DNA of 64,000 bases from Bog-473 sp963756025. Lineage in GTDB: Bacteria > Actinomycetota > Acidimicrobiia > Acidimicrobiales > RAAP-2. Location of the stretch: contig CAVWMF010000001.1 of the NCBI GenBank assembly GCA_963756025.1, positions 682,001 through 746,000 of the forward strand, written 5' to 3'. Position numbers and translations under genes: made by a program. Positions 33,330 to 42,310 of the stretch are shown here, piece after piece; the stretch's first letter is position 1; the number at the start of each line of letters is the position of its first letter. Under the pieces are notes generated by a model. The model was not told the DNA's origin. It did no database searches and worked only from the letters and a program-made list of their open reading frames with translations.

Positions 33330-34093
33330 TTCGGTCCGAGGAGGACGCCCCGCCACCAGTTGTAGAGGTGGTCGAAGGCAATGGTGATCGGCCCGGGGTG
33401 CAGGTAGAAGTTGAGCAGCACCAACCCGACGATGATCATCATCGTGTAGGGACGGATGCGGAGATACGTCGGCCAATAACGCCGCGGCAGTAGGCGCTCG
33501 AACAGGACCGAGCCGTCGAGCGGGGGGATGGGGACCAGGTTGAACGCCGTCAACCCGATGTTCCCCAGGCTGAAGTAGAAGACGATCTGGGCGGCCAGCG
33601 AGGGCGCGCCGACGAGCGGCACCGTGTCCCGGTAGACCGCGATGAAGAGCCAGGCGCTCAATCCTGCCAGCAGGGCGTTGGTGAACGGGCCCGCCAACGC
33701 CACCAGCACCCCCTGATTGCGGGGGCTGCGCAGCCGGGCGTTGTTCACCGGCACCGGCTTGGCCCATCCGAAGACACCGACACTCCCGAGGGCCAGGATC
33801 GCCGGCACGATCAGTGTGCCCACCGGGTCGATGTGGACGAACGGGTTGAGGGTGAGGCGGCCGGCCCGTGCCGCCGTGTCATCGCCGCAGGCCCGGGCCA
33901 CCAATCCGTGGGAGATCTCGTGGAGGATGATCGACGGCACGATCACGCAGAACAGGATGATGTCGGTGCTCGAGATGTTGTGGTGCGCCACCAGGGCCAC
34001 GAGGACGACGACCCCTGCGAGGATCCAGAGCGCCCGTCGGGTGGACTGCTGCACGGGACGCCGTCCGGAAGTTCCCCCTCCGGACTGGCTCAC
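33326..34093 (-). CDS. Site-2 protease-family (M50) intramembrane metalloprotease
   Basis: A 255-residue polytopic protein with five or six helices. The zinc motif 'SIILHEISHGLVARACGDDT' (HEISH, about 57-61) and the distal 'NLVPIPPLDGSVLFERLL' (the N-P-D-G type motif, about 190-200) are both intact. 'RLTLNPFVHIDPVGTLIVPA' is the family's extended loop. It belongs to the short, PDZ-less group often found near trpS and scpA in actinobacteria. The start GTG 34093 directly follows the TAA of the DksA/TraR gene. Substrates are unknown. Confidence 0.87.
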   Translation of the reverse strand: MSQSGGGTSGRRPVQQSTRRALWILAGVVVLVALVAHHNISSTDIILFCVIVPSIILHEISHGLVARACGDDTAARAGRLTLNPFVHIDPVGTLIVPAILALGSVGVFGWAKPVPVNNARLRSPRNQGVLVALAGPFTNALLAGLSAWLFIAVYRDTVPLVGAPSLAAQIVFYFSLGNIGLTAFNLVPIPPLDGSVLFERLLPRRYWPTYLRIRPYTMMIIVGLVLLNFYLHPGPITIAFDHLYNWWRGVLLGPN

Positions 34094-34453
34094 TTACTGC
34101 TTGGCGGCGTCAACGATGCAGAAGCGTGCCGCCGGCATGGCTTCGAGGCGTGCCCCGCCGATCGGCTTCCCGCACGCCTGGCAGAGCCCGTAGGTGCCGG
34201 CGCTGACCCGCTCGAGGGCGGCGTCGACCTCATCGAGCGTCTCCCGCAGCTCCGTGGCCAGACGCTCGGCATCGGCCCGCTCCGCCGTCACCTGGCTGGA
34301 ATCGGCGAAATTGGAGTCGTAGTTGAGGCCGGTATCCCCCCGGTCGGCGAATCCGAGCTCCTTCAGTTGCGCGTGGAGCTCGGCCTGCTCCGCCGTGAGA
34401 AGGGCGGTGTAGTCGACCTCGGCTGATTCGGCGGTTGGGGCCTCGTTCGGCAT
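34094..34453 (-). CDS. DksA/TraR-type zinc-finger protein with incomplete Cys set
   Basis: A 119-residue protein: an N-terminal coiled coil (about 15-75) followed by the zinc-finger region 'YGLCQACGKPIGGARLEAMP' and 'AARFCIVDAAKQ'. Three of the four expected Cys are present (C-x2-C...C). The last is replaced (FCIVD where C-x2-C is usual), so zinc binding may be weak or use another ligand. DksA relatives bind the RNA polymerase secondary channel; short TraR-like actinobacterial versions are poorly characterised. The 'ERVSAGTYG.C..CG..I' pattern is standard. It lies between xerD and the site-2 protease gene on the same strand. Confidence 0.85.
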   Translation of the reverse strand: MPNEAPTAESAEVDYTALLTAEQAELHAQLKELGFADRGDTGLNYDSNFADSSQVTAERADAERLATELRETLDEVDAALERVSAGTYGLCQACGKPIGGARLEAMPAARFCIVDAAKQ

Positions 34454-34457
34454 GCAC

Positions 34458-35409
34458 TCATGCTACGTCCTCCCTGCCCGCCCGGGGATGCGCGTCCTCG
34501 TAGGCCCGGCGCAGGTGCTCGGGGGAGACCCGGGTGTAGCGCTGGGTGGTGGCGATGGAGGCGTGGCCGAGGAGCTCCTGGACCACCCTGATGTCGGCCC
34601 CCCGGGCCAGCATGTGGGTGGCACACGAATGCCGCAGCACGTGGGGGCTCACCCGTTCGGCCAGATCGACCCGCCCGGCGTACTTCTTGACCACGCCGAA
34701 CGCCCCCACCCGGCTCAATCGACCGCCGCGCACGTTGAGGAAGACGGCCTCGGCATCGCTGCGCCGCTGCCATTTCTTCGGTTCGAGCAGGGGCCGCCCC
34801 TCGCCCGACAGCCAGTGTTGGAGCGCCACCAGTGCCAGGCGGCCGACCGGGACCAACCGCTCCTTGTCGCCCTTGCCCAGCACCCGGATCAGCGGGATGT
34901 CACCGCCTTCGACCGCCTCGGCCACGTCCCCCAGGTTGAGGCCCGACCACCTCACTGACGCGACAGCCGGTCCCGTAGAGGACCTCGAGCAGCGCTCGGT
35001 CACGCAGCATGGCCGGCCCGGTCCCCACCACGGCACCGAGGAGGCGCTCGGTCTCGTCCTCGGAGAGCGCTTTGGGGAGCATCTCGGCCACACCGATGCC
35101 GGGGATATCGGCCGTCGGGTCGGCGGGCGCCGCCCCCTCCTCGACCAGGAAGCGGTGGAAGCCCCGCAGCGTGGACAGCGCACGGGCCACCGTCGCGCCG
35201 CTGCGGCTGCGGCGCAGCGAGGCGATGTAGGCCGCCACCTCGGCGGCCGATGCCCCGTCCATGTGCTCGCCGGCGCCGCGTTCTTCGACAAATGATTGGT
35301 AGCCGACGAGGTCACGCCGGTAGGAGGCCAGGGTGCGCGGGGAGCGGCCCCGCTCGACATCCAACCAGGAGAGGTATTCCTCGGCGTTCCTCGAGAGGTC
35401 CGTGCTCAC
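34458..35409 (-). CDS. xerD: Tyrosine site-specific recombinase XerD-like (frame break)
   Basis: About 317 residues after joining two frames. The N-terminal SAM-like DNA-binding domain is 'AEEYLSWLDVERGRSPRTLA' (about 9-28). The catalytic domain has Arg in 'LYGTGCRVSEVVG', Lys in 'VLGKGDKERLVPVG', 'SPHVLRHSCATHML' (H-x-x-R) and 'LLGHASIATTQRYTRVSPEH' with the nucleophilic Tyr. The frame switches at a CCC run (34942-34944): one extra base turns VVGLNLGD into VVGPQPGG. XerC/D recombinases resolve chromosome dimers at dif. Position next to the NUDIX and pyrG genes matches actinobacterial xerD. A sequencing error is likelier than inactivation. Confidence 0.87.
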
Positions 35410-35416
35410 GGGGCCG

Positions 35417-35974
35417 TCATCGGGCCAGGCGGGCCCGGGCCAGGTAGAGGCCGAGCACCGTCGTCTCGTCGACCAGCGTGCCCTCGGCGACCAGGGCGTC
35501 GACGTCGTCGAGGGCGATCGTCTCGATCGTCATGAACCCCTCCTCGACGCCCATCGGCCTGGGTGGGCAGGGCGAGAGCCCCGTCGCCAGATAGATCGTC
35601 GTGTGCTGGTCGCTGATGCCCGGCGTGTTGAAGGTCTCGATCAGGACCTCCATGTTCTCGGCCACCAGGCCCGCTTCCTCGGCCAGCTCGCGCCGTGCCG
35701 CAACCTCGCGCTCTTCATTCTTGACGTCACAGGTGCCCGCGGGGGTCTCGAGCAGCATGCGGTCCACGGCGGCTCGATACTGGCGGACCAGCGTCACCCG
35801 CCCCTCGCCATCGACCGGCACGATGGTCACCGCCCCGGGGTGGTGCACGATGAAGCGCTCGAACGGCCGGCCCTCGGGATCGAGCAATTCGGCCCGGCCG
35901 ACCGTGAAGATCCACCCCTTGAAGACCTCCACCTCGGACACCCGGCGGAACGGGACCGGCACGGGGTCTGACAT
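35417..35974 (-). CDS. NUDIX hydrolase (ADP-ribose pyrophosphatase-like)
   Basis: A 185-residue protein. The NUDIX box runs from 'PAGTCDVKNEEREVAARREL' into 'AEEAGLVAE' (G-x5-E-x7-R-E-L-x-E-E-x-G-L, about 79-103). The preceding 'VTLVRQYRAAVDRMLLETPA' is the ADP-ribose-pyrophosphatase type lead (R-Q-Y-R). The C-terminal 'GLSPCPPRPMGVEEGFMTIE' matches the NudF dimer arm. The likely reaction is ADP-ribose to AMP plus ribose-5-phosphate. It is 5 bp from the pyrG stop and 7 bp from the xerD start, so it is one operon. Confidence 0.9.
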   Translation of the reverse strand: MSDPVPVPFRRVSEVEVFKGWIFTVGRAELLDPEGRPFERFIVHHPGAVTIVPVDGEGRVTLVRQYRAAVDRMLLETPAGTCDVKNEEREVAARRELAEEAGLVAENMEVLIETFNTPGISDQHTTIYLATGLSPCPPRPMGVEEGFMTIETIALDDVDALVAEGTLVDETTVLGLYLARARLAR

Positions 35975-35979
35975 GGGAT

Positions 35980-37620
35980 CTACGGCACGCGATCGAGGTC
36001 GAGCAGGTGGGGCTCGCGGCCCTCTGCCCGATCGAGCGCCGCCGCCACCAGTTCACGGAACAGGGGGTGGGCCCGGTCAGGCCGGCTCTTGAACTCGGGG
36101 TGCGCCTGGGTGCCGACCCAGAACGGGTGCTCGCTCAGCTCCACGAACTCGACCAGGCGCCCGTCAGGGGAGCTACCCGAGCAGACCAGCCCGACGGCTT
36201 CGAGCCGGGCCCGGTACTTGTTGTTGAACTCGAAGCGGTGGCGGTGCCGTTCGGTGGCGCCCAGTGTCCCGTAGGCCTCGGACACCTTCGAGCCGGGGAG
36301 AAGCGCGGCCTGGTAGGACCCGAGCCGCATGGTGCCGCCCTTGTCCGTGACGTGTGCCTGGTCCGGCATCAGGTCGATGACCGGGTCCGGCGTCAGCGAG
36401 TCGAACTCGCGGGAGTTGGCCCGGTCCATCCCGGCCCAGTCCCGGGCTACCGAGATCACCATGACCTGCAGGCCGAGGCACAGTCCGAGACAAGGGATCG
36501 AATGGTCGCGGGCATAGCCGGCCGCGGCGATCATCCCTTCTATGCCACGCACGCCGAATCCGCCGGGGATGACGATCGCATCGAGCTGGCGTATGCGGTC
36601 GGTGCCCAGGAGGTCCGGCACCTTCTCCGCATCGATCCAGTCCAGTTCGACCTCGGTCCCGTAGTGGAACCCGGCCGAGCGGAGCGCCTCGACCACCGAC
36701 ATGTAGGCGTCGGGCATGCTCACGTACTTGCCCACGATGCCGACCTTGACTCGTCGCGACAGCGACTCGATCCGGCGCACCAGCTCTTCCCACTGGCTCA
36801 GGTCGATCGGGTGGGATGCCTCGTCGATGCCGAGGGTGCGGCAGACGAAGCCGTCGAGACCCTGGTCGTGCAGGACGAGGGGGATCTCGTAGATGCTCGG
36901 TGCGTCCACGGCCGAGACCACGGCCTCCATGGAGACGTCGCAGAGATTCGAGATCTTGCGCTTCAGGTTCTCCGAGATCGGCTTGTCGCTCCGGCACACG
37001 ATCACGTCGGGCTGAATACCCCGGCTGCGCAACTCGGTCACCGAGTGCTGTGTCGGCTTGGTCTTCTGCTCACCGGTGACCAGGTAGGGCACGAGGGTCA
37101 GGTGCATGTAGCAGACGTTCTCGCGCCCGACGTCCCGGCGGAACTGGCGGATGGCCTCGATGAAGGGGACGATCTCGATGTCACCCACCGTGCCGCCGAT
37201 CTCGACGATCACGATGTCGACGTCGTCATCGCCCAGCTGACGCACCCACTCCTTGATCTCGTCGGTGACGTGCGGGATGACCTGGACCGTACGACCGAGG
37301 AAATCGCCCCGGCGCTCCTTCTCGATTACGGAGCGGTAGATCCATCCGGTGGTGGTGTTGGAGCGCTGGTGCAGGTTCTCGTCGATGAAGCGCTCGTAGT
37401 GCCCGAGGTCGAGGTCGGTCTCGCCACCGTCCTCGGTCACGAAGACCTCGCCGTGCTCGCCGGGGTTCATGGTGCCCGGGTCGACGTTGATGTAGGGATC
37501 GAGCTTGCACATCGTGACCCGCAAGCCACGGCATTTGAGGAGTCGACCGAGTGAGGAGGCGGTGAGGCCCTTACCGAGAGAGCTCGAGACGCCACCGGTG
37601 ACGAAGATGAATTTGCTCAC
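35980..37620 (-). CDS. pyrG: CTP synthase
   Basis: A 546-residue enzyme of canonical length that converts UTP, ATP and glutamine to CTP in the cytosol. The N-terminal amidoligase domain begins 'KFIFVTGGVSSSLGKGLTAS' (residues 3-22, P-loop-like) with 'KLDPYINVDPGTMNPGEHGE' downstream. The C-terminal glutaminase domain has the nucleophile in 'PCLGLCLGLQVMVISVARDW' (about Cys 382) and the His/Glu pair in 'WVGTQAHPEFKSRPDRAHPL'. The start is GTG. First gene of the pyrG-NUDIX-xerD run. Confidence 0.97.
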   Translation of the reverse strand: MSKFIFVTGGVSSSLGKGLTASSLGRLLKCRGLRVTMCKLDPYINVDPGTMNPGEHGEVFVTEDGGETDLDLGHYERFIDENLHQRSNTTTGWIYRSVIEKERRGDFLGRTVQVIPHVTDEIKEWVRQLGDDDVDIVIVEIGGTVGDIEIVPFIEAIRQFRRDVGRENVCYMHLTLVPYLVTGEQKTKPTQHSVTELRSRGIQPDVIVCRSDKPISENLKRKISNLCDVSMEAVVSAVDAPSIYEIPLVLHDQGLDGFVCRTLGIDEASHPIDLSQWEELVRRIESLSRRVKVGIVGKYVSMPDAYMSVVEALRSAGFHYGTEVELDWIDAEKVPDLLGTDRIRQLDAIVIPGGFGVRGIEGMIAAAGYARDHSIPCLGLCLGLQVMVISVARDWAGMDRANSREFDSLTPDPVIDLMPDQAHVTDKGGTMRLGSYQAALLPGSKVSEAYGTLGATERHRHRFEFNNKYRARLEAVGLVCSGSSPDGRLVEFVELSEHPFWVGTQAHPEFKSRPDRAHPLFRELVAAALDRAEGREPHLLDLDRVP

Positions 37621-37738
37621 GCCGCCCGCTGAGCGCCGAAGGTTTGGAGTCGGTGCACCCCTTCAAGATAATCGACGTCGCCCGGGCTTGTGGCGGATTC
37701 AGACGGGACGTCTGCCACAAGGGAGGTGTGAGCAGGGA

Positions 37739-38662
37739 TTACCCGTGGTCAGCAAAAACTGCGTGCTCGACGAGGACCGCGTTCTCCACGAGGCCGTAGC
37801 TCTCGTGCGCCGAGTTCTCCAACCAGTGCCCGAGCTGCTCGACGGGCATCGGGCGTGCCAGGACGTACCCCTGCGCCGAGTCACACCCCAGCGCCCGCAG
37901 GATCTCCCAGACCACATCGGACTCGACACCTTCGCCCACGACCCGCAGTTGCAGGTCGTGGCCCAGGTCCACTATCGAGCGGACGATCGCCGCATGCGAA
38001 GGGTTGACGAGCATGTCGCCGATGAAACGCTGATCGATCTTCAGCTCACGGATGGGGAGTGTGGAGAGATAGGCGAGCGATGTCGCGCCGGAGCCGAAAT
38101 CGTCGATGCTGACGTTGACGCCGTGGGTATCGAGCCGGGCGAGGATCTCCCGCACGCCTTCGGGGTCCGAGAGAAGCGCTGCTTCGGTGATCTCCACCAC
38201 AAGGCGATGCGGTGAGATCTGGGCCCGGGTGAGCTCGCTCTCCACCAGGCCGGCGAAACCGGGCCCACTGAGATTGCGGGCGAAGACGTTGACCGCCATG
38301 GTCACGTGCTCAGCGCGATGCCCGAGGCCGCGCAGATCGTTGAGCGCCTGGCGCAGGACCCACTTCGTCAGCTGGTCGATCAGGTCCGTCTGTTCGACCA
38401 GGGGCAAGAAACGGTCCGGGTGCAGCAGACCGAGCCGGGGATGGCGCCAGCAGACGAGTGCTTCGACGGCCTCGACCCGCTCGCTGACGAGCGTGGCCTT
38501 GGGCTGGTAGTGCAGGACCAACTGTTCGAGCTCGATGGCGGCCCGGAACTCGGCGATAAGGGTGGCGGGGTCGATCGTGTTCACGGGGTCGGGGTGGGCC
38601 GGGTTCTCGTGGTGGGCCGGGTTCTGCTCATCGCTGTGGTGAACCACGATCGTCCTCGGCAT
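37739..38662 (-). CDS. Stand-alone EAL-domain c-di-GMP phosphodiesterase
   Basis: A 307-residue protein, essentially a single EAL domain (about 45-290). All usual metal and catalytic residues are visible: 'VEAVEALVCWRHP' (EAL Glu), 'VNVFARNLS' (Asn), 'RLVVEITEAAL' (Glu), 'SIDDFGSGATSLAYLS' (D-D-F-G-x-G), 'ELKIDQRFI' (Lys) and 'VVGEGVES' (Glu). Active hydrolysis of c-di-GMP to pGpG is expected. The first 30 residues are polar with a short repeat (NPAHHENPAHPDP). No sensory domain. A set of 16-bp tandem repeats lies just upstream of the start. Fourth c-di-GMP gene of the window. Confidence 0.9.
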   Translation of the reverse strand: MPRTIVVHHSDEQNPAHHENPAHPDPVNTIDPATLIAEFRAAIELEQLVLHYQPKATLVSERVEAVEALVCWRHPRLGLLHPDRFLPLVEQTDLIDQLTKWVLRQALNDLRGLGHRAEHVTMAVNVFARNLSGPGFAGLVESELTRAQISPHRLVVEITEAALLSDPEGVREILARLDTHGVNVSIDDFGSGATSLAYLSTLPIRELKIDQRFIGDMLVNPSHAAIVRSIVDLGHDLQLRVVGEGVESDVVWEILRALGCDSAQGYVLARPMPVEQLGHWLENSAHESYGLVENAVLVEHAVFADHG

Positions 38663-38675
38663 GATTCCTTCTCCC

Positions 38676-38734
38676 GTGTTCGGGTATTCGGGTGTTCGGG
38701 TATTCGGGTGTGAGACTTACTCGGGTGTGAGACT
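38676..38734 (-). repeat. Short tandem repeats upstream of the EAL gene
   Basis: Two exact copies of GTGTTCGGGTATTCGG (38676-38691, 38692-38707) followed by two copies of a related GTGTGAGACT(TACTCGG) unit at 38708 and 38725. They occupy the 5' leader of the EAL gene, 14 bp from its ATG, and could affect its expression. Confidence 0.75.
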
Positions 38735-38844
38735 CGTGGTTCAGGGGTGAAACCGTAACTTTCCAGGGTTGCCAACCGGTCGCTTCCGGATGGCAAACGG
38801 GGTGCTCCGACCGGCGCTACCCCTTTCCCCGCCTGCGCTTTCAT

Positions 38845-38858
38845 GCCCCGATCGGGGC
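38845..38858. promoter_or_regulatory. 14-bp perfect palindrome
   Basis: GCCCCGATCGGGGC lies 31 bp before the GTG of the DUF222-HNH gene in the divergent region with the EAL gene. It could be an operator or a hairpin; there is no further evidence. Confidence 0.3.
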
Positions 38859-38888
38859 CGTGATACACCCCCTCTTTAGGGTCCTCGT

Positions 38889-40337
38889 GTGGCCCTTCCC
38901 GCTTCTGACCTTCCCGGCTCCGATGGCTCCGGATCCGGCTCCGGCTCCGGCTCCGGCTCCGGTTCCGGCTCCGATGGATGCAGCTTCGACCGTGCGCTGG
39001 CCACCGTGCGCGCCGCCGTGGTTGGCCTCCAGGGCGTGGTGCGCACGGCGGCTCCGGCATCTTTGTCGGGGGACGAGGCCCGCCACCTGGTGGACCTGTT
39101 CGCCCAGGGCGAACGTGTCTGTGCGTCGGGCCTCGCCCTGTTGACCCCGAGAGTGGTCGAGACCGGGGCCCACACCAAGACCGGCCACGGCACCGCGGCG
39201 GACTGGCTGGGTGCACTCGCCGGGGCCTCTCCCTCGGTCGCCAAGGACCGTCTGGCCTCGGCCAAGCGGGCCCGGGCCGATGCGGGCCTGACCAAGGCCC
39301 TGCACCAAGGTGAGCTCTCCTCCGCCGAGCTCAAAGTGATCGGTGACACCGAAGCGGCCGCCCCGGGGAGTGCCAAGGCCCTCTTGGACCTGGCCGGGGC
39401 CGGGGCGACCCATCAAGAGCTGAGCGACACCGCCTCTCGCCTGCGCGCCGCGGCACGCAGCAAGGAGAGCGAAGCGACCCGGCGGGCCAAGGTGCACGAG
39501 CGGCGCCACTTGCGCTGGCGCCAGTGCCCCGAAGGCGGGGTACGAGGCGAGTTCTTCTGCGACGAGGCCGAGTGGGCCTCTGTCGCCCCCCGCCTCGAAG
39601 CCGAGGCCAAGGCCCGCTGGAAGGCCGCCGGGTCCAAAGACGGGGCCTCCCTCGAGACGCACCGCCTCGATGCCTTCTTCGACCTGATCGCCGGCGCCGG
39701 TGCCGACGCCCGGAACCATTCCGGCTCCCCCTCGAGCGGCGGCCCGACTTCGAGCGGCGGCCCGACTTCGAGCTCTCGCCCCGGCTCGGGCTCGCAGAGG
39801 AGGACCCGGGTCGAGGCCCTGGTCATCATCGACGCCGAGGCCTTGCGCCGGGGGACGACAGAGGGCGACGAGCTGTGCGAGATCGAGGGCATCGGCCCGG
39901 TCTCGGTGGCCGCCGGGGTCGAACTGTTGGGCGATGCCGCCCTGCGCTTCTTGGTCAAAGAGGGCTTCGACATAAAGACGGTGACCCGGGCCGATCGCAG
40001 CGTCGCCAAAGCGGTCGACGCCGCCTTGATCGTGCGCGACCGGACCTGTTGTGTGCCGGGCTGCGCCAAGCGCCTCGGGCTCGAACGAGATCACGTCTTC
40101 ATCGACTACAACGAGGACGGACCCACCGAGCTCGACAATCTGGTGCGCATGTGCCCCGAGCACCATGCCCTCAAGACCTTCGGCGGGTGGCGGCTCGAAG
40201 GGACACCGGGGAACTTCCGCTGGGTCGCCCCGGCGCACCCGAAGAGCGAGGGGGCCATCTCACGGGCCCGCAAGCTGGCGGTGGCCAAGGCAGCCGCCGG
40301 GGTGACGACGGACCGCAACCGGCTCCGGCGGACCTGA
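38889..40337 (+). CDS. DUF222 plus HNH endonuclease-domain protein
   Basis: A 482-residue protein of the actinobacterial DUF222-HNH (13E12-type repeat) group. A Gly-Ser stretch at about 13-29, encoded by six-base repeats, precedes the DUF222 helical domain (about 30-270). A second Ser/Gly/Pro linker holds two copies of an 18-bp repeat (SSGGPT). The C-terminal HNH motif is 'CCVPGCAKRLGLERDHVFID' followed by 'LVRMCPEHHALKTFGGW' (about 378-425), with the H-N-H and the C-x4-C...C-x2-H zinc pattern. Such genes are multicopy in many actinobacteria and behave like mobile or homing elements. Here it sits between pyrG/EAL and recN. Confidence 0.88.
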   Translation: MALPASDLPGSDGSGSGSGSGSGSGSGSDGCSFDRALATVRAAVVGLQGVVRTAAPASLSGDEARHLVDLFAQGERVCASGLALLTPRVVETGAHTKTGHGTAADWLGALAGASPSVAKDRLASAKRARADAGLTKALHQGELSSAELKVIGDTEAAAPGSAKALLDLAGAGATHQELSDTASRLRAAARSKESEATRRAKVHERRHLRWRQCPEGGVRGEFFCDEAEWASVAPRLEAEAKARWKAAGSKDGASLETHRLDAFFDLIAGAGADARNHSGSPSSGGPTSSGGPTSSSRPGSGSQRRTRVEALVIIDAEALRRGTTEGDELCEIEGIGPVSVAAGVELLGDAALRFLVKEGFDIKTVTRADRSVAKAVDAALIVRDRTCCVPGCAKRLGLERDHVFIDYNEDGPTELDNLVRMCPEHHALKTFGGWRLEGTPGNFRWVAPAHPKSEGAISRARKLAVAKAAAGVTTDRNRLRRT

Positions 40338-40501
40338 GGGTCAGGATGTTCGGCTCCCCTACCGGACGCCCGGCGGGAGCGAGAAGTCTCCATCGCCGTT
40401 ATGTTCCTCTTGTCGTTACCGCGGCGGATCAAGACCACACCAATAGGCAAACCGTCAGCTGGCTGGCTCAGCCTTGGGCTGGTCGACGTGTCGACAGTGA
40501 T

Positions 40502-40641
40502 GACACACAATTCGGAGATCCAGCGACGAACGTCTGGGTCGAGACCGGCGGCATGCGGCCCACCGAGCCGAGCGTGCCGTAGGGCGAATCACCCCCGACG
40601 GCACGATCACCGACTTCACCGACTTCACCGACCCAGCCTGA
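40502..40641 (+). pseudogene. Possible remnant of a virginiamycin-B-lyase-like propeller repeat
   Basis: In one frame 'GDPATNVWVETGG' (about 40517-40555) and in another 'GRITPDGTITDFTDFTDPA' up to the TGA at 40641 resemble the repeating 'GPDGNLWFTE...IGRITPDGTITEF' unit of Vgb/NHL-type propellers. The two pieces are out of frame and only one repeat long. The rest of 40338-40670 shows nothing else. Confidence 0.3.
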
Positions 40642-40670
40642 GCTCACCCTGGGGGCACCGGGCCGGGGGG

Positions 40671-42293
40671 TTAGACGCCGAGGAGCTCGCGGGCGTGGGC
40701 CCGGGCCACGTCGCTGTCCGGATGGCCCGACAACATGCGCGAGAGCTCGATCACCCGCTCCTCCCCCACCACGGCGACCGCCGAGGTGAGCGTCCGTCCC
40801 AGCACCTCGTCCTTGCGTACGGTGATCTGCTGATCCGCCTTGGCCGCAACCTGAGCGAGGTGGGTGACGACCAGGACCTGGCGGGTGCGAGACACCTCGT
40901 GCAGCGCCTCACCGAGTGACAGCGCGGCCGCACCACCGACGCCTGCGTCCACTTCGTCGAAGACCATCGTCTGTGGCCCGCCCATGGCCACCAGGCGGAT
41001 GGCCAGCATGGCGCGCGCCAGCTCGCCGCCCGAAGCGGCCTTGGCCAGTGGCAGGACCGCCTCGCCCACATTCGCGCCCAGCGCAGCTTCGATCGGATCC
41101 CCGGCCCCTTCGGTGCCGACCCGGATTTCGACGCGGGCACCGGGCATGGCGAGATCAGCGAGCCGCTTGCCGACCAGCGTGCCGAACTTCGCCGCGGCGC
41201 GGGTACGCACACCGCGTACCTTCTTCTCGGCCGCTTCGAGCTTCTGGGCCACTTCGATCTGCTCGGCCTCCAGACGTGCCGCGGTCTCCTCGGCGTTGTC
41301 CAGTTCGTCGAGACGCGCCGCTGCTTCTTTGGCGAACGCGAGCACGGCGACGAGATCGATCCCGTACTTGCGGCGCAGATCGGCCAGCAGCCGCCGTCGT
41401 TCCTGCACCGCCACGAGGCGGTCCGGATCGTCTTCCCATCCTTCGACGACGTCACGCAATCCTCGGGCAACGTCGGACAAGTCGATGGCCGCGCCGGCGA
41501 TCCGTTCGCGGTATTCGTCGAAGGCCTCTCGTCCGCCCAGGGCGCTCACGGCTGTAGCCAATTGGCCGAGGATCCCATCGCCATTCGCGCCGCCAGCTCC
41601 CGACCCGGGCCCCGACCCGGACTCGAGCAGCTCGACAGCGGCGGCCGCAGCTTCCCGGTGCGCCGATGCATCAGCGAGCCGCGCCTCCTCCTGGCGCAGC
41701 GCGTCCTCTTCCTCCGGATCGCCAAGATGCGCGGCAGCGATTTCGCTCACCTGATAGCGCAACACATCGGCCTCGCGCGCCCGCTGCTGTGCATCGCCCC
41801 CGAGCGACTCGACCGCCTCGGCCAACCGCCGCTGTTCGGCGCGCAGGGCGAGCACCGGGCCCAGATCAGTCCCGGCGTAGGCGTCGAGCACGGCCCGTTG
41901 GGCCGCCGGCGTCACCAGTGACTGGTGCTCGTGCTGACCATGGATCTCGACCAGTTCCGACGTGACCTCCGACAGCGCGCTCACGGGCGACATGCGCCCG
42001 TCGATCCAGGCCCGGGAGCGGCCCTCGGCCGGCACTGAGCGGGCGATGATGATCTCGCGCTCGCGCTCGCCGTCCTCGGCGCCGATCACGAAGCGCGCTT
42101 CGACCATGGCCTCGCCGGCGCCGGACCGCACGAGCGTCGGCGAGGCCCGCCCGCCGAGCACCAACTGCAGGGCCTCGACCACCAGCGTCTTCCCCGCTCC
42201 GGTCTCGCCGGTCAACACCGTCATTCCCGTTTCGAATGTGAGGGAGAGGTCCTCGATCACGCCCAGGTCGCGCACTCGCAGATCGGTCAGCAT
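40671..42293 (-). CDS. recN: DNA repair protein RecN
   Basis: A 540-residue SMC-like ATPase for double-strand-break repair. Walker A is 'TVLTGETGAGKTLVVEALQL' (about 25-44). Two long coiled-coil arms (about 150-380) flank the hinge. The signature 'AKAASGGELARAMLAIRLVA' and Walker B 'QTMVFDEVDAGVGGAAALSL' (about 425-460) follow, then 'VLVVTHLAQVAAKADQQITV'. 'VEIHGQHEHQSLV' (about 113) is the RecN-specific Q-loop segment. It is the last gene of the tlyA-nadK-recN operon, 17 bp after nadK. Confidence 0.96.
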   Translation of the reverse strand: MLTDLRVRDLGVIEDLSLTFETGMTVLTGETGAGKTLVVEALQLVLGGRASPTLVRSGAGEAMVEARFVIGAEDGEREREIIIARSVPAEGRSRAWIDGRMSPVSALSEVTSELVEIHGQHEHQSLVTPAAQRAVLDAYAGTDLGPVLALRAEQRRLAEAVESLGGDAQQRAREADVLRYQVSEIAAAHLGDPEEEDALRQEEARLADASAHREAAAAAVELLESGSGPGSGAGGANGDGILGQLATAVSALGGREAFDEYRERIAGAAIDLSDVARGLRDVVEGWEDDPDRLVAVQERRRLLADLRRKYGIDLVAVLAFAKEAAARLDELDNAEETAARLEAEQIEVAQKLEAAEKKVRGVRTRAAAKFGTLVGKRLADLAMPGARVEIRVGTEGAGDPIEAALGANVGEAVLPLAKAASGGELARAMLAIRLVAMGGPQTMVFDEVDAGVGGAAALSLGEALHEVSRTRQVLVVTHLAQVAAKADQQITVRKDEVLGRTLTSAVAVVGEERVIELSRMLSGHPDSDVARAHARELLGV

Positions 42294-42310
42294 GGCGCGG
42301 TCATGCTCGC

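Noticed and set aside
38930..38975. CRISPR-like short repeats (GGCTCC units)
   Set aside because: Six-base units without spacers, in frame, coding for Gly-Ser in the DUF222-HNH protein. The CACGTGCTG array (49611-49637) and the 13-bp array (21191-21252) likewise lack spacers.
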